A stretch of 34,898 nucleotides of DNA, taken from positions 1 to 34,898 of the forward strand of contig JAJSPD010000173.1 of the NCBI GenBank assembly GCA_021307315.1. Reading direction: 5' to 3'. Below the pieces are notes generated by a model, which did no database searches, was not told where the DNA came from, and saw only the letters and a list, made by a program, of their open reading frames with translations. The first letter of the stretch is position 1. Every line of letters begins with the position of its first letter. The position numbers and the translations under genes were made by a program. Of this stretch, positions 12,183 through 21,819 are shown in pieces. Origin of the DNA: Bisporella sp. PMI_857 (Eukaryota; Ascomycota; Leotiomycetes; Helotiales; Helotiaceae).

Positions 12183-12510
12183 CAAGGTTACCCCGCTCTT
12201 GTACAACCAACCGCATCCTTAGGCAAGCCACCATCTTGCGACCCTACATCGGCCGCTCATTTTCTTGAGCCGGACGACCTAGGTCTAAGCTGCCTTGCCA
12301 AATACGGAAATAACGACAAACACTAGGAAGATAGTGCCCGAAAGCGATCCATAACAAAATATGTACAAGACTGCATCTCCTCCTAGTATGCCGCCACCAG
12401 GTCTGAAAAGTATTCGGAGTCGTTGGTATAAGGCGAATGGTCATAGGTCTTGCCCGACTTGTACCTAATGTGATGTCATGTTGGAGATATAATTGTTATC
12501 TTAATTTCAA
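12183..12510. other. Right end of the captain-bearing insertion
   Basis: About 330 bp without a credible gene, between the hAT derivative and the point where helicase homology resumes. It should contain the right terminus of the large insertion, but I find no repeat here that clearly matches the left end at 219. Confidence 0.4.
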
Positions 12511-14640
12511 TATTTGGGTGGTCTCCAACTAGTCAAGGCTTTGTTGGAGAACAAAGCAAAGGCTCAGCTCGGGCCGATAATTATTTTGTACGCCATATGA
12601 TGTTAAGTACTTAAATGAATATCACTGACAGCAAATACAGGTGTCATACCAATCATGCTCTTGATCAGTTCCTAGAGGGACTTGTGAATGAGGGAATTGA
12701 TAATGTAATTCGGGTAGGCGGCCAAAGTAAATCTACTATACTTGCGAACAAAAATCTCCGCATTCGATCTCGATCTGAAGCAAAAACAATGACCGAGAGA
12801 AGCATTCTTCGCGAAACCATTTCAAAATTAGAGGAATATGAGGAAATGATAGCACATAAAATCCGGCTACTACGAGATGTTGGAAATCTCGAATGGCATG
12901 CTACTGGGATCTATTTGCAAAACACTTATCCGCAGGTATACAGCCAATTTGTAATGGACAGTAATGGTGATGATGCCACAGGTGGCGCTGGTGATGCATT
13001 TGCCCAGTGGCGACTGGGATCTTCATTGAGAACTGTTGACGAGCCGGAAGAAGCAATAGAAATGATTTTGAAGAAAGCAAATAAAGACATACACCAACTG
13101 TCGAATCCGAGCCGTCATCGCCTACTTAAATGCTGGATGAGCCAGATTTTTTCACATACAGGTAAAGAGCTTTTTGAGCTGTTAAAATCAAATAACGAAC
13201 AAAAACAGCATCGAAGCAACGTATACGGAGAGATTGATAGACGGTGCTTGAAAAATGCCGATGTTATTGGAGTTACCACAGCGGGGTTTGCTCTTAGGAT
13301 ATCCATCCTACGGCACATAGATGCAAAGGTGACAATCTGTGAAGAAGCAGGACAGATTTTAGAAGGACATTTGATTTCAGCTCTCTTGCCTAGCTTAGAG
13401 CATCTTATTCAAATCGGCGACCATTCCCAGCTACGTCCACCTATCAATGACTATAAACTCTCTGCTGAAGGTCCATATGGCAGTCATTTCCAATTGGACA
13501 GGAGTATGTTCGAGAGACTGTCTACTTCCAATCATGGGAACCCCCCGCTATCTTTTCTGAATGTACAACGGCGCATGAGACCAGAGATATCAAGACTCCT
13601 CAAAGGGACAATCTACCCGGAATTGATAGATCATGAGTCTGTCAAAAATATTCCAGACGTAGTTGGCATAAGGAAAAGCGTGTATTGGCTTCACCACACG
13701 AATCAGGAGGATAGTTTCGGAGGAGATCGTGTACAGAAATCTTATAGCAATGATTGGGAGGTCGAGATAATTCATAGGCTTGTTCGACACATCGTTCGCC
13801 AGGGTGTTTACAGTATCGACGACATTGCAATTCTAACACCATATTCTGAGCAGGAACATAAGTTGAAGGTAAAATTAAACGCCTTTTCAGGTGGAGATGA
13901 TCAACTTCTTGTTCCCAAAGCGGCAAATGGCGTACCAGGCCGAAAGAATTGTCAATGATTTCGAGTCTCGACCATGTAAGTAACGTCTAGTATTCGAGCT
14001 CCAATTTACTAATTCTGGATCTAGTGACGGCTTTCAAGGTGAGGAAGCCAAGATTAGCGTTATTTCTCTTGTAAGAAGTAATAATGCCGGGAAAGTAGGG
14101 TTTTTGAGCTCTAGGAATCGTATTAACGTACTTTTGAGGTCAGCACTGACGCCCCTTCCATGCTAAAATCTAAAGTAAATTTTCCTAATGTTCGCAGCCG
14201 AGCGCAACATGGTCTTTTCATCATTGGCAACACCAATGTTGCTGAGCGCGTTCCAACGTGGTCTAAAGTCATTAGTATGCTCCGTACCTCAAACTCGGTC
14301 GGTACTACATTGAGTCTTCGCTGTCCTCGCCATCCGGATGTGAGAATGGAGGTTTCGCAACCCGAGGTTAGTCAATTTGTCCTTTGCTATATTCCTGACC
14401 GTTTCTGATTATATTAGGATTTTGACGTGCTTAGTCCGGAAGGAGGCTGTACAAGAGTTTGCAACAGGTAAAAATCAAATCAAATAAAGCGATTATTCAA
14501 ATCTACTTACACTCCAATAGACCCATTCATAACTGCTATCATTCATGCTTGAGTAGATGCCACTCGGAATACATTCATAGGGCTGTGAAGTGCCCCCAAC
14601 GGGTTCTACAATCGTGTTCAGAGGTCGGCCATTAAAAGAC
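12511..14640 (+). pseudogene. 3' portion of interrupted NFX1-type helicase, decayed
   Basis: Coding begins at 12511 with YLGG...LVKALLENKAKAQLGP, the residues that follow GTGKS in the complete paralogue. An intron (12588-12640) sits at the same phase-2 position as in that paralogue, and the next exon starts CHTNHALDQFLE. Over the first 54 residues of this exon 34 are identical to the intact gene. Helicase motifs CEEAG, QIGDHSQLRP, QRRMRPEI, GFQGEEA and INVLLSRAQ are all present. The gene is broken: an in-frame TGA at 13956-13958 lies in the block equivalent to LSDLLRIATVD, and homology fades after two NFX1-type Cys/His units near 14600-14700. The remaining fingers and the RZ domain are gone. 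Further introns near 13976-14024, 14138-14197, 14368-14418 and 14470-14520 are suggested by frame continuity. Confidence 0.85.
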
Positions 14641-14754
14641 GAACAGCCGAAAATGGTTCCCGACTACAACTTTGCGGCAAAGAGACCATGGTCTACAACT
14701 CCAGAGAATTGGTCACAGATAAGTTTAAAGGATGATGGCATTTACTTAGCAATA

Positions 14755-14900
14755 AAATTAAACGACAATTTACTAACCTACCACTCAAAAATCCTGATAT
14801 TACTGAGATACCACCTAAAAAGTTTTTTATTACCAACCTACCACCCTAAAGTATATAATTACTGTACTACCACCCTAAAAATTGAAGTTATTCCCAACCG
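14755..14900 (+). repeat. AT-rich block with repeated TACCACC(C)TAAA motif
   Basis: Four degenerate copies of TACCAC-C/T-C/T-AAA occur at about 14779, 14811, 14840 and 14869, separated by AT-rich DNA. The block lies between the end of the helicase remnant and the MULE remnant and may be the terminal region of that MULE. No partner repeat was found on its other side. Confidence 0.45.
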
Positions 14901-15062
14901 AACTACGTACATAATCACTTGCATATTGTATAGTACCTGCCCTGCATACACCATCCCGCAATCAAATTAAAGCATTTCCTAATCATTTTGCACTCAATTC
15001 CCAAAGCTATGTAGACTGTTTCAAACCTGATTTCAGAAGCTAGTTATTCACAGTCCTTCACA

Positions 15063-15670
15063 ATGCAACTCGGTGACCAGTTTGATTCAATTGACGCTAC
15101 CCGTAAGGCAATCAAGACCTATGTTTTAAGCCAAAGCGAATCCTACAAAACAGTCTCGTCTTACAAAGTCGGAATATTCTTGCTTTGCGTAAATGCCAGT
15201 TTCGTATTCGAGCTACTCGGTCTAAGAAATATATCATTTCAACCACAGAATTAGTTGCTTACTCCTGTACACCAGCTACTTATTATAACGCAAAGCACTC
15301 GTTCTCAGTGCAATTACTTAAGCCACATCACCGAGCTAGTGTTATTGACAACCGTAACATTACTCTTGCTACTGTATGGGCTAATGAATGCTTACAATAC
15401 AGTAACGAAATCAACTATATGCGAGCTGGCGTACAATTCAAGCCTTATTGGTTGGGATTGATAGCGACGAAGCGGACTGCTTTGCCAAGTTCCCTGCTTA
15501 CATTGAGCGCTATAAATCTACAGACCGGCGCATTTTCGCCCAGCTTAAACTGTCTGAAAAAGGCAATTTTGGGGCTATATTCTTTTGTCCAGCTGGTTGT
15601 ATTAAAGCCTGTAGCTAGTTACGTGGCTTCGTTGCAGTCGATGGCACGCATACACGGTCTATGTCGGTAC
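15063..15670 (+). pseudogene. MULE (Mutator-like) transposase fragment
   Basis: The frame starting at 15063 (MQLGDQFDSIDATRKAIKTY) reads as the N-terminal FAR1/WRKY-GCM1-like region of fungal MULE transposases. A one-base loss near 15195 moves the zinc-binding part into another frame (CQFRIRATRSKKY...). A further shift near 15450 leads to GNFGAIFFCPAGC and then FVAVDGTHT, the block that carries the first catalytic Asp of the MULE DDE core (about 15640). A TAG at 15616-15618 interrupts it, and everything downstream of the first Asp is missing. It is a dead, truncated copy with at least two frameshifts and one stop. Confidence 0.75.
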
Positions 15671-16300
15671 GATCACGGGGTAACTTCAGTGCGACACCTG
15701 AGACACGCTAGCTATTGCTTTGACCACATTCATTCCTTATATATAGTCTAGCTACCAGCCTCCTCATAAAGGAGGCAATCAGAATATACAGCAGTCTACA
15801 GTACCTTTTGTTTTTGATTCAATCGTGATATCACCCCCGGAGAAACCAACAGTCTAAGTACCGGATGCAGCTATTGATAACTTGTAGTATCTACGCCAAT
15901 AACAATAGTGTACTACCTGCTTGGGTTTTAGTGCCTATTGAAGATGAATATTGGGGGACATGGTACGTCGAGCAGCTCGTGCCTAGAAGAGGATTAGTGG
16001 AAAGAAAAGGGAGAAGCTAGTAGCGATATTACAGCGACGGCGATAAGAAGACGATCCAAAGTCAAGCGGGTGCACTGAGGAATACCGTATTATCCGTCGT
16101 ATAGTCCCATGGGCTTATAACCCGTTCCTTCTACCTATGATAGGCCAGGGAGTGGGCTTATATGTAAGCATGGGCTAGTATTAAAGAGGGTATGGTACTG
16201 TCGATCCACAATTTGCCACCCCTTTCTGCGTATCCTCAGTTTCCACGCTTTATATCTCTTTACAAGACCTGCTAGGTTATCTACAGTATCTACAGTCAAT
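15671..16300. other. Non-coding stretch between MULE and pogo remnants
   Basis: About 630 bp with no credible gene. The last 100 bp before 16301 are pyrimidine-rich and contain TTTATATC, which could be the leader of the following transposase gene. Confidence 0.4.
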
Positions 16301-17405
16301 ATGCCTCCTGTGCTTGCCGTTCGTCTAAGCACGCCCCTAGAAAGAGGGCAAACCACTATACTTAGCACCCTTAATGGTGGCATTAGTATCCACCGCCCTG
16401 CCCGCCCTGGGCCTCTACCTAAATCAACTGGCCAGGCTAATACAGTGCTTGGACGGCGTCTTGCTGGTGGGCAGAATGAGAAGCAGGTGATTGAGCTATT
16501 TGCAACTGCTCGGCTAGCTCAAATTGATGAGGGGGAGCCTGGAGATGTAGACATTGCAAATGGAAGGTTTGAGGAAAACGAGGAGCAGGAAGACGACCAG
16601 TACGAGTACACACCAACTAAACGGTATTCCTACTCCCGCGAGCATAAGTTAGCTGCAATTGGTTACTTTCAGACGACTTGGAAAGAGAATAAAGACGGTA
16701 CTCCTGAACGCCTATCACTCCGGTACGCCTCTGGTAAGCTCAAAATCAACCGCAAGCAACTCCGCAATTGGGTGTCAAATAAAGAGAAGATCCAGGCTCA
16801 AAAAAGGGGTACTTTTCGGGCCTGTAAAGAGCGTACTTCTGTCCAGGAACCTGAGCTTGAGCATATTCTTAATGCTCGCTTTGAGAAGGCCCGGGAGCAA
16901 GGACGAAAGATCTCATATAAATGGATGATTCGGCATGCTAAGAAAATCTATGAAGAGCTCTACCCAGCACGTGTAGTTGTCTATGGAACTGGAAAGCGGT
17001 CGTACCTTGGTTTTCGCTTCTCTTCTGGCTGGTATACTGGCTTTCGGCGTCGACATAGCATATCCTTAAGATGTGGCACAAAGAGAGCACAAAAGTCTCC
17101 AGAACAGCTTACTCTTGTCCTTCAAAGCTGGCTCCAGTATAACCGCCGTATGCTAAGTGTAATTGAAGGAAAATCAATTACTGGTATACCACGAGGTCCT
17201 GAGGTTCCAGTTGTTGGTCGAATTGAGCTGTCTGAAATCTGTAATATGGACCAGTCCCCTCTTCCATTTGAATATCTTAAAGGGCGCACGTATGCAAAGC
17301 GGGGGGACAGAACAATCCGAATTAAAGAAGGCAAAAGCGGACATGACAAACGCCAGTGTACTCTTCAGATTGCTGTCTTTGCAGATGGTGTATTACGTTG
17401 TAAGC
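16301..17405 (+). pseudogene. Pogo-like (CENP-B/DDE_1) transposase, 3'-truncated by an LTR
   Basis: The frame is open for 369 codons from the ATG at 16301. An N-terminal low-complexity and acidic stretch is followed by a psq-type helix-turn-helix (about 110-165, RYSYSREHKLAAIGYF). A CENP-B-like second DNA-binding part follows (about 190-265, YKWMIRHAKKIY...GWYTGFRRRHSISL), and then the start of the DDE_1 catalytic domain with the first Asp in ICNMDQSPLPFEY. The frame stops at 17408-17410 inside an unrelated LTR-like sequence, immediately after the block QIAVFADGVLR, so the second Asp and the last acidic residue are missing. It is therefore an inactive transposase, although its DNA-binding half could still be expressed. 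Confidence 0.78.
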
Positions 17406-17664
17406 TGTAACAACCGGTATGCCCAAGGTGCGGCACGAAGGTCATGGCGCAGGAGCAAGGGATGATGATCAGGGTATGAGGGGTTTCAGAGCCGATACGG
17501 AGGAGAGTCGGAGTCGCCTATATAAAAGCCTGCTCCTACTTTCTACAGTTGTTCCTTATGTTTTTGTATCCTTCGTAGGTAGACCTATAAGGCAATCACT
17601 ATCAGCCTATTGCACGCACTCCCATATGCCTCTATTCTAGCCCGTGATTCCTTGCGTCGTTACA
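17406..17664 (+). repeat. LTR-like segment inserted in pogo transposase
   Basis: The segment starts TGTAACAACC and ends GTCGTTACA, giving the 5'-TG...CA-3' ends of a retroelement LTR. It holds a good promoter-like CTATATAAAAGCC near 17518-17530. It begins exactly where the pogo reading frame loses its homology. The flanking pentamers differ (TAAGC on the left, AAAGT on the right), so a simple solo LTR with intact duplication is not shown. It may be the edge of a deleted full-length element. Confidence 0.5.
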
Positions 17665-19642
17665 AAAGTCTCCAGAGTAAAAATGAAGAAGCAGGAGCAC
17701 TATATACCCTAAAAAGAACTGTCCTAGCCAATATTAATAGACTAGCTGCCTTAACATACTACTTGAAAAAACTTCTTATGTATTTTAAGAGATTTTGGGG
17801 TTCGAGTCCCCGTAAATAACCAAAGCATCTTCCACTTCCTTTCAACCTTTAAAACTAACGCCCGTCCCTGGGGGTACCAAAAGACTGTTAGTCATGTGAA
17901 GCCGCACCTCTCTGCCTACCAGGCTGCAATCAACCATTCAACCATCCTATTAATAGTCCCGGTCTACCAGATAGTTGAGTAGATCATCACTTCTTCTTCC
18001 AATCTCCAACCAAAACCCTGCGTGCCGGAACGACTTCATGGTTTGAGGGGCTCAAATCCCTACCGCGTAAATATATAAAAGTTATAATCAGTTTACTATT
18101 TGTCGGAATACCTACCACGTAGCAAAAGGGGTAGTAGCTGTGACTACGCTCTTGCTGGTTAGTTCTGATATTCGTTGATTCATTCTAAGCTACGGCCTAT
18201 TGCCAGGTAGATATATGTGATAGAAGACCCACAATCTTTGCGATATGGAACGCGTGAGGCTATGTGCATGCATTCCGACACTATTGCTCTTTAGCTATTT
18301 CTCTATAAGGGCTCGACTTGCTGTCAGAAAATACTGCAGTTTGGCTATGCTGTCGATTATCCCGTTAATGGCGTCAAAAGCTGGTGTAGCTATTAACCCC
18401 GCTCTATATTAACTGTCGACCTGTCCTTGAAATTCGGGGCTGTGGCATAAAGCTTTTACCTAGATTCTAGTTTATGCTAGCTGTCACGGGGAATGCGAGC
18501 AGCCGAGGCTCGCTTAGCGTTCCCTTCTTTTTGTGTTCTACAAGCGTGTATTCTACAACAGTATTATATCACTTCGCTCACCCGATTGACTATTCTATAG
18601 CTCTGATTTACTCCGTGACACTAACCCTGCGTTCTCTACGGGCTGCCTATGACTATATGACGCGTCCTTCTCCCGAGCTAGGCGAATACGAGGACCGAAT
18701 TCAATCACATGTTGTATGAATTGCCTCCAAGAGGCTTCCTATCGTAGAATGCAGCCCAATATTTGTGGCCACAAACCCTATATGCAAACCAGAGGAGGGT
18801 ATGGGCGTTGGGTGGATGAGCACCTAGGCCATACGGCTGAGTGTATTAAAGGGCGGCAAAAGCTTAGAATTATCCAGAACAAAAGAGGAATCACTTACAT
18901 ATGCTAAAGCATGGACTGTTCTCAGTTCGCGGAATCAGACGGTAAATATAGGAAATATTGTTGAAATATTTGTCGTACTGTTTATCATCCTCACCAGAAT
19001 AAGGTAGACAAGCGTTGGAATCGAAATTGCAAGCAGAGGTGACCGAGTTAACATCACAGATAGGCTAGCCTATTATCAAGGATTGTGTCAAGGATTACGT
19101 TATTTAAAAGAGTAAATCCGAGGCTGAATTACTGGGGTAATGTCACAGACCTATATGACTCTCTTATTAGCCTAGGATTTGCAAGGAGCACGAATTAGGA
19201 AAAGGTGGTTGCTTGGCGCGAGGATTTTTCTTCCGAAGAGTCAAGTTCACTACTGTACGCTTTTACAATACCTAAACCTTCAGCGGCTGCAGTGCCGCGT
19301 CAATTTCTACTTTCAATATGGACCGGACTACACAGACGGCTAGAGTGGTTCCACTAGGAATGATCGAAGGAATGAGAAAGCAGGCTCGCCCAAAGAGACA
19401 AGTACCAATTACAAAGCAAACAAACGAACAAAAAAGAGATCTATATGACCTCTTTTCAAGCTGTCTAGAGGCACGGAATATGGGACTGCGAGGTTCTATA
19501 CAATCTAGTCATAATGGTAGGCCACCTATGTAAATTTGTTGTAGCTCGGCCCTCTAATTTAGCAGGATCTTCACTGGAAGGAGAGGTTATAATGGGAGAG
19601 TAAGTCTACGACACAACTAGGCTTCATTCGCTAATAGAGTAA
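17665..19642. other. Decayed sequence with short open frames, no identified gene
   Basis: Open frames here (18474-18719, 18716-18907 and 19318-19533, all +) are short and show no motif I recognise. Translation of 18900-19640 gives protein-like stretches in shifting frames (for example PHQNKVDKRWNRNC and then VVAWREDFSSEESS), which suggests a decayed coding region, possibly the upstream part of the frame at 19643. Two tRNA T-arm-like hairpins (17795-17815, 18040-18060) occur without the rest of a tRNA. Confidence 0.35.
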
Positions 19643-20134
19643 AGATTTGGTCTCAGTTTTGTCCTGTCCGAAAGACTTATTCCACTTAAGTTATGCGATG
19701 ATTGCTGCGAGAATCATCCATATTCACTTTATATACAAATTGTCGAGCGAGGGCAAGTTGTTGATGATCAGTGGTTTATGGGCCAGCTTGCTTTCGATGA
19801 ATGTGGGAGGCTTTTCGATGACCTCATTCCGAAACAGGACGTGAAAGATATTGGCTATGTTGATGATATATCGGATAATGACAGCATTGATCTGGAGCAC
19901 GACCAGATGGAGATTGCTCAGCTTTCGTTCATGTTGAAACAACATCTCGATACATCGAGCACCAGTCTACCCCACTCGCCATCTCCTTCGGCGCTATCAG
20001 CCTACAGCAACCCGGCGACTTGCGTCATTTGCCCCGAGGGTGTGGGCGGCGCTAATAGAAGGTTAATCTTTTCCGAAGCATTTTTACCTCCACCAGGAGA
20101 ACCTAACTTATCCACTATTCATTCAGAGAGGTGA
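19643..20134 (+). CDS. Hypothetical protein fragment, acidic
   Basis: A stop-free frame of 163 codons; the first ATG is at 19778, but the frame is open from 19643 and may start at a splice acceptor near 19655 (GGTCTCAG). It reads FVLSERLIPLKLCDDCC, then VVDDQWFMGQLAFDECGRLFDD, an Asp/Glu-rich middle part and a Pro/Ser-rich end. I do not recognise the family. Composition looks like real protein rather than a shadow, and no competing frame exists on the other strand. It is probably the 3' exon of a broken gene. Confidence 0.35.
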   Translation, partial: RFGLSFVLSERLIPLKLCDDCCENHPYSLYIQIVERGQVVDDQWFMGQLAFDECGRLFDDLIPKQDVKDIGYVDDISDNDSIDLEHDQMEIAQLSFMLKQHLDTSSTSLPHSPSPSALSAYSNPATCVICPEGVGGANRRLIFSEAFLPPPGEPNLSTIHSER

Positions 20135-21339
20135 CGATCCCGTCCTATTTTGTCCAATTCCTCCTTTTCTAATAACCGCGCAGGGCGCGAACAGGTGCGA
20201 GCGACGTAGTCCAATCTCATCCGGTTGATATAAATCATGCACCTGCACGCTTTGAAGAAATATCTGCTACCAAAAAATCACCACTTCGACTATCCTCCGT
20301 TGGGTCGAGTATGGACCCGCACTGGTGAAGTTTCAAACGGCATCACGCCATCGACCGCAAAGACAACGAGGGCCCAGTTTCGAAGCAGCAGAGACAAGGC
20401 GGCGAGAACTAGAGAGCAAGGGTTAAGGTTAGGGCCTCCAACTGTATTTTCTACTTTGTTACAAGGATGGGCAAATATCTACTGCTTTGTTAAACTCGAT
20501 ACTGCGATTAATTTATATTGCAGAGTACCTTTAGAATGACTTGCTGGTCCTACAGGTTGGATGGCCGTTTATCTAATCTTCTACTTGATGCTTACAATCT
20601 AAGTTCTTTTGGCCTGCGGTTACTCCGAGGCGAAGTAGTTACGAGGCCTAAACACCCCATAAAAAATGGCGTCTCGCACTATTCACTGCAAGGTGGATGC
20701 AAGCTTAGATTGCGACTCTAACTATCTTCTAATTGCCGTAGTTATCGACTAGAGTTGAGAGCCTGCCACTCCGTGTGGGCACAGACAAACCTACAGTTAC
20801 TGCGACAGAGCTCAAGGACAAGGTGAGCATTGACGCTTAATTATCAATTTCCAATGCCGGCATTGAAGCATCAAAGCCATGGCCCAACCCAACTATTCCA
20901 GAGCCTAGATTCAGTCGCAATAGTGGTTGAGCTGGTGTTTTGAGGTGGAGGGTGAGGAAATTTCACGCCAAGGATCAGAATAGACAGCAGAAAACGTACG
21001 GACAGTTGGTCTTCGGTATCGGGTGTATTTTCTTCGAATTCGCTATTCATCACTTTTAAATTATAAGAACCGTCCAAGGTAGCTGTTGTGCTTCTGCTAT
21101 TTACGACCGTCTTTTAATCTTCAATGCCATGGTTTAACATCATGTCCTGTTGGTATAACATACATGATCATATCAACATTACCCTTTCTAGCTGAGCTCT
21201 GAATCAGGGTAATATACTCCACTTTTGTCTACTATTTAATAGAGTAGTTGCTCCTCTTAAAGGGCATGCATCAATCATTCGTTCTATTCTAATGTGTTAA
21301 TTTTCACAATATCGTATATCACCCGAGAGAAGCCAACAT
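20135..21339. other. No identified gene
   Basis: Several open frames of 67-100 codons (20237-20539 +, 20518-20721 +, 20871-21077 -) show no domain, no repeat family and no consistent splice pattern. I regard the region as non-coding or fully decayed. Confidence 0.4.
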
Positions 21340-21356
21340 GTCCACCATTTTATATC

Positions 21357-21640
21357 CCTCCCCTTCAACTCCATAGTCTAGCATCATTTTACCATTTTAT
21401 AATCTCCTTTTTCGACAGCAAGGCGTAGTACATCCTCCCCTTCAACTCCATGGTCTAGCATCATTTTACCATTTTATAATCTCTTTTTTCGACAGCAAGG
21501 CGTAGTACATCCTCCCTTCAACTCCACGGGTTAACATCATTTCCACCTGTTCGTAATCTGCTTCTTCGACGGCGAGGCGTAGTAGATTCTTCAGTCCATG
21601 GTCTACCATCCCATCTATCATTTTATTATTTCCCATCTTG
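21357..21640 (-). pseudogene. Degenerate tandem ankyrin-like repeat array
   Basis: Nearly identical units of 74-77 bp recur about four times (anchor CTTCAACTCC at 21363, 21440 and 21516, then a weaker copy near 21590). On the minus strand each unit reads like LLRLAVEEADYEQVEMMLTR, the helix-turn-helix pattern of ankyrin repeats, though shorter than the usual 33 residues. Unit lengths of 76 and 77 are not multiples of three, so the array is frameshifted and ends in TGG-TGA-type stops. An upstream piece (21819-21640) contains a hydrophobic start. This is a relic of an ankyrin-type repeat gene, or a minisatellite derived from one. Confidence 0.5.
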
Positions 21641-21819
21641 AAGGAACACGCATTGCATTCTTTCACTTCAACACTGTTCGCTAATACTGCCTGGAACCCT
21701 GGATTCGTTAGTAGACTTAAAAGTAACTCGAAAAGTTGATATAACATACATCGCAATAAGCAAATGCTAAAACCAAACACCAAAATATACATCAAGTCAA
21801 TGCGTGTAAAATTATCCAT

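Larger units (their letters stand above)
219..12510 (+). mobile_element. Putative Starship-like (captain-bearing) insertion in a helicase gene
   Basis: This segment separates the two halves of one helicase gene with no loss of codons: left half ends ...GTGKS, right half starts YLGG. It holds a DUF3435 tyrosine recombinase about 500 bp from its left end reading inward, which is the usual captain position in Starship elements, plus one complete helicase gene on the opposite strand and a nested hAT derivative. No long terminal inverted repeat and no target duplication longer than a base or two was found by eye. That is compatible with tyrosine-recombinase insertion but leaves the exact ends unproven. 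The limits given are where helicase homology stops and restarts. Twelve kilobases is small for a Starship, so a degenerate or minimal form is possible. Confidence 0.6.

Noticed and set aside
17795..18060. Two tRNA T-arm-like hairpins (GGGGTTCGAGTCCCC and a GGGGCTCAAATCCC variant)
   Set aside because: Neither has matching D-arm, anticodon arm or acceptor stem upstream; they may be worn SINE-type remnants but no tRNA gene can be supported.
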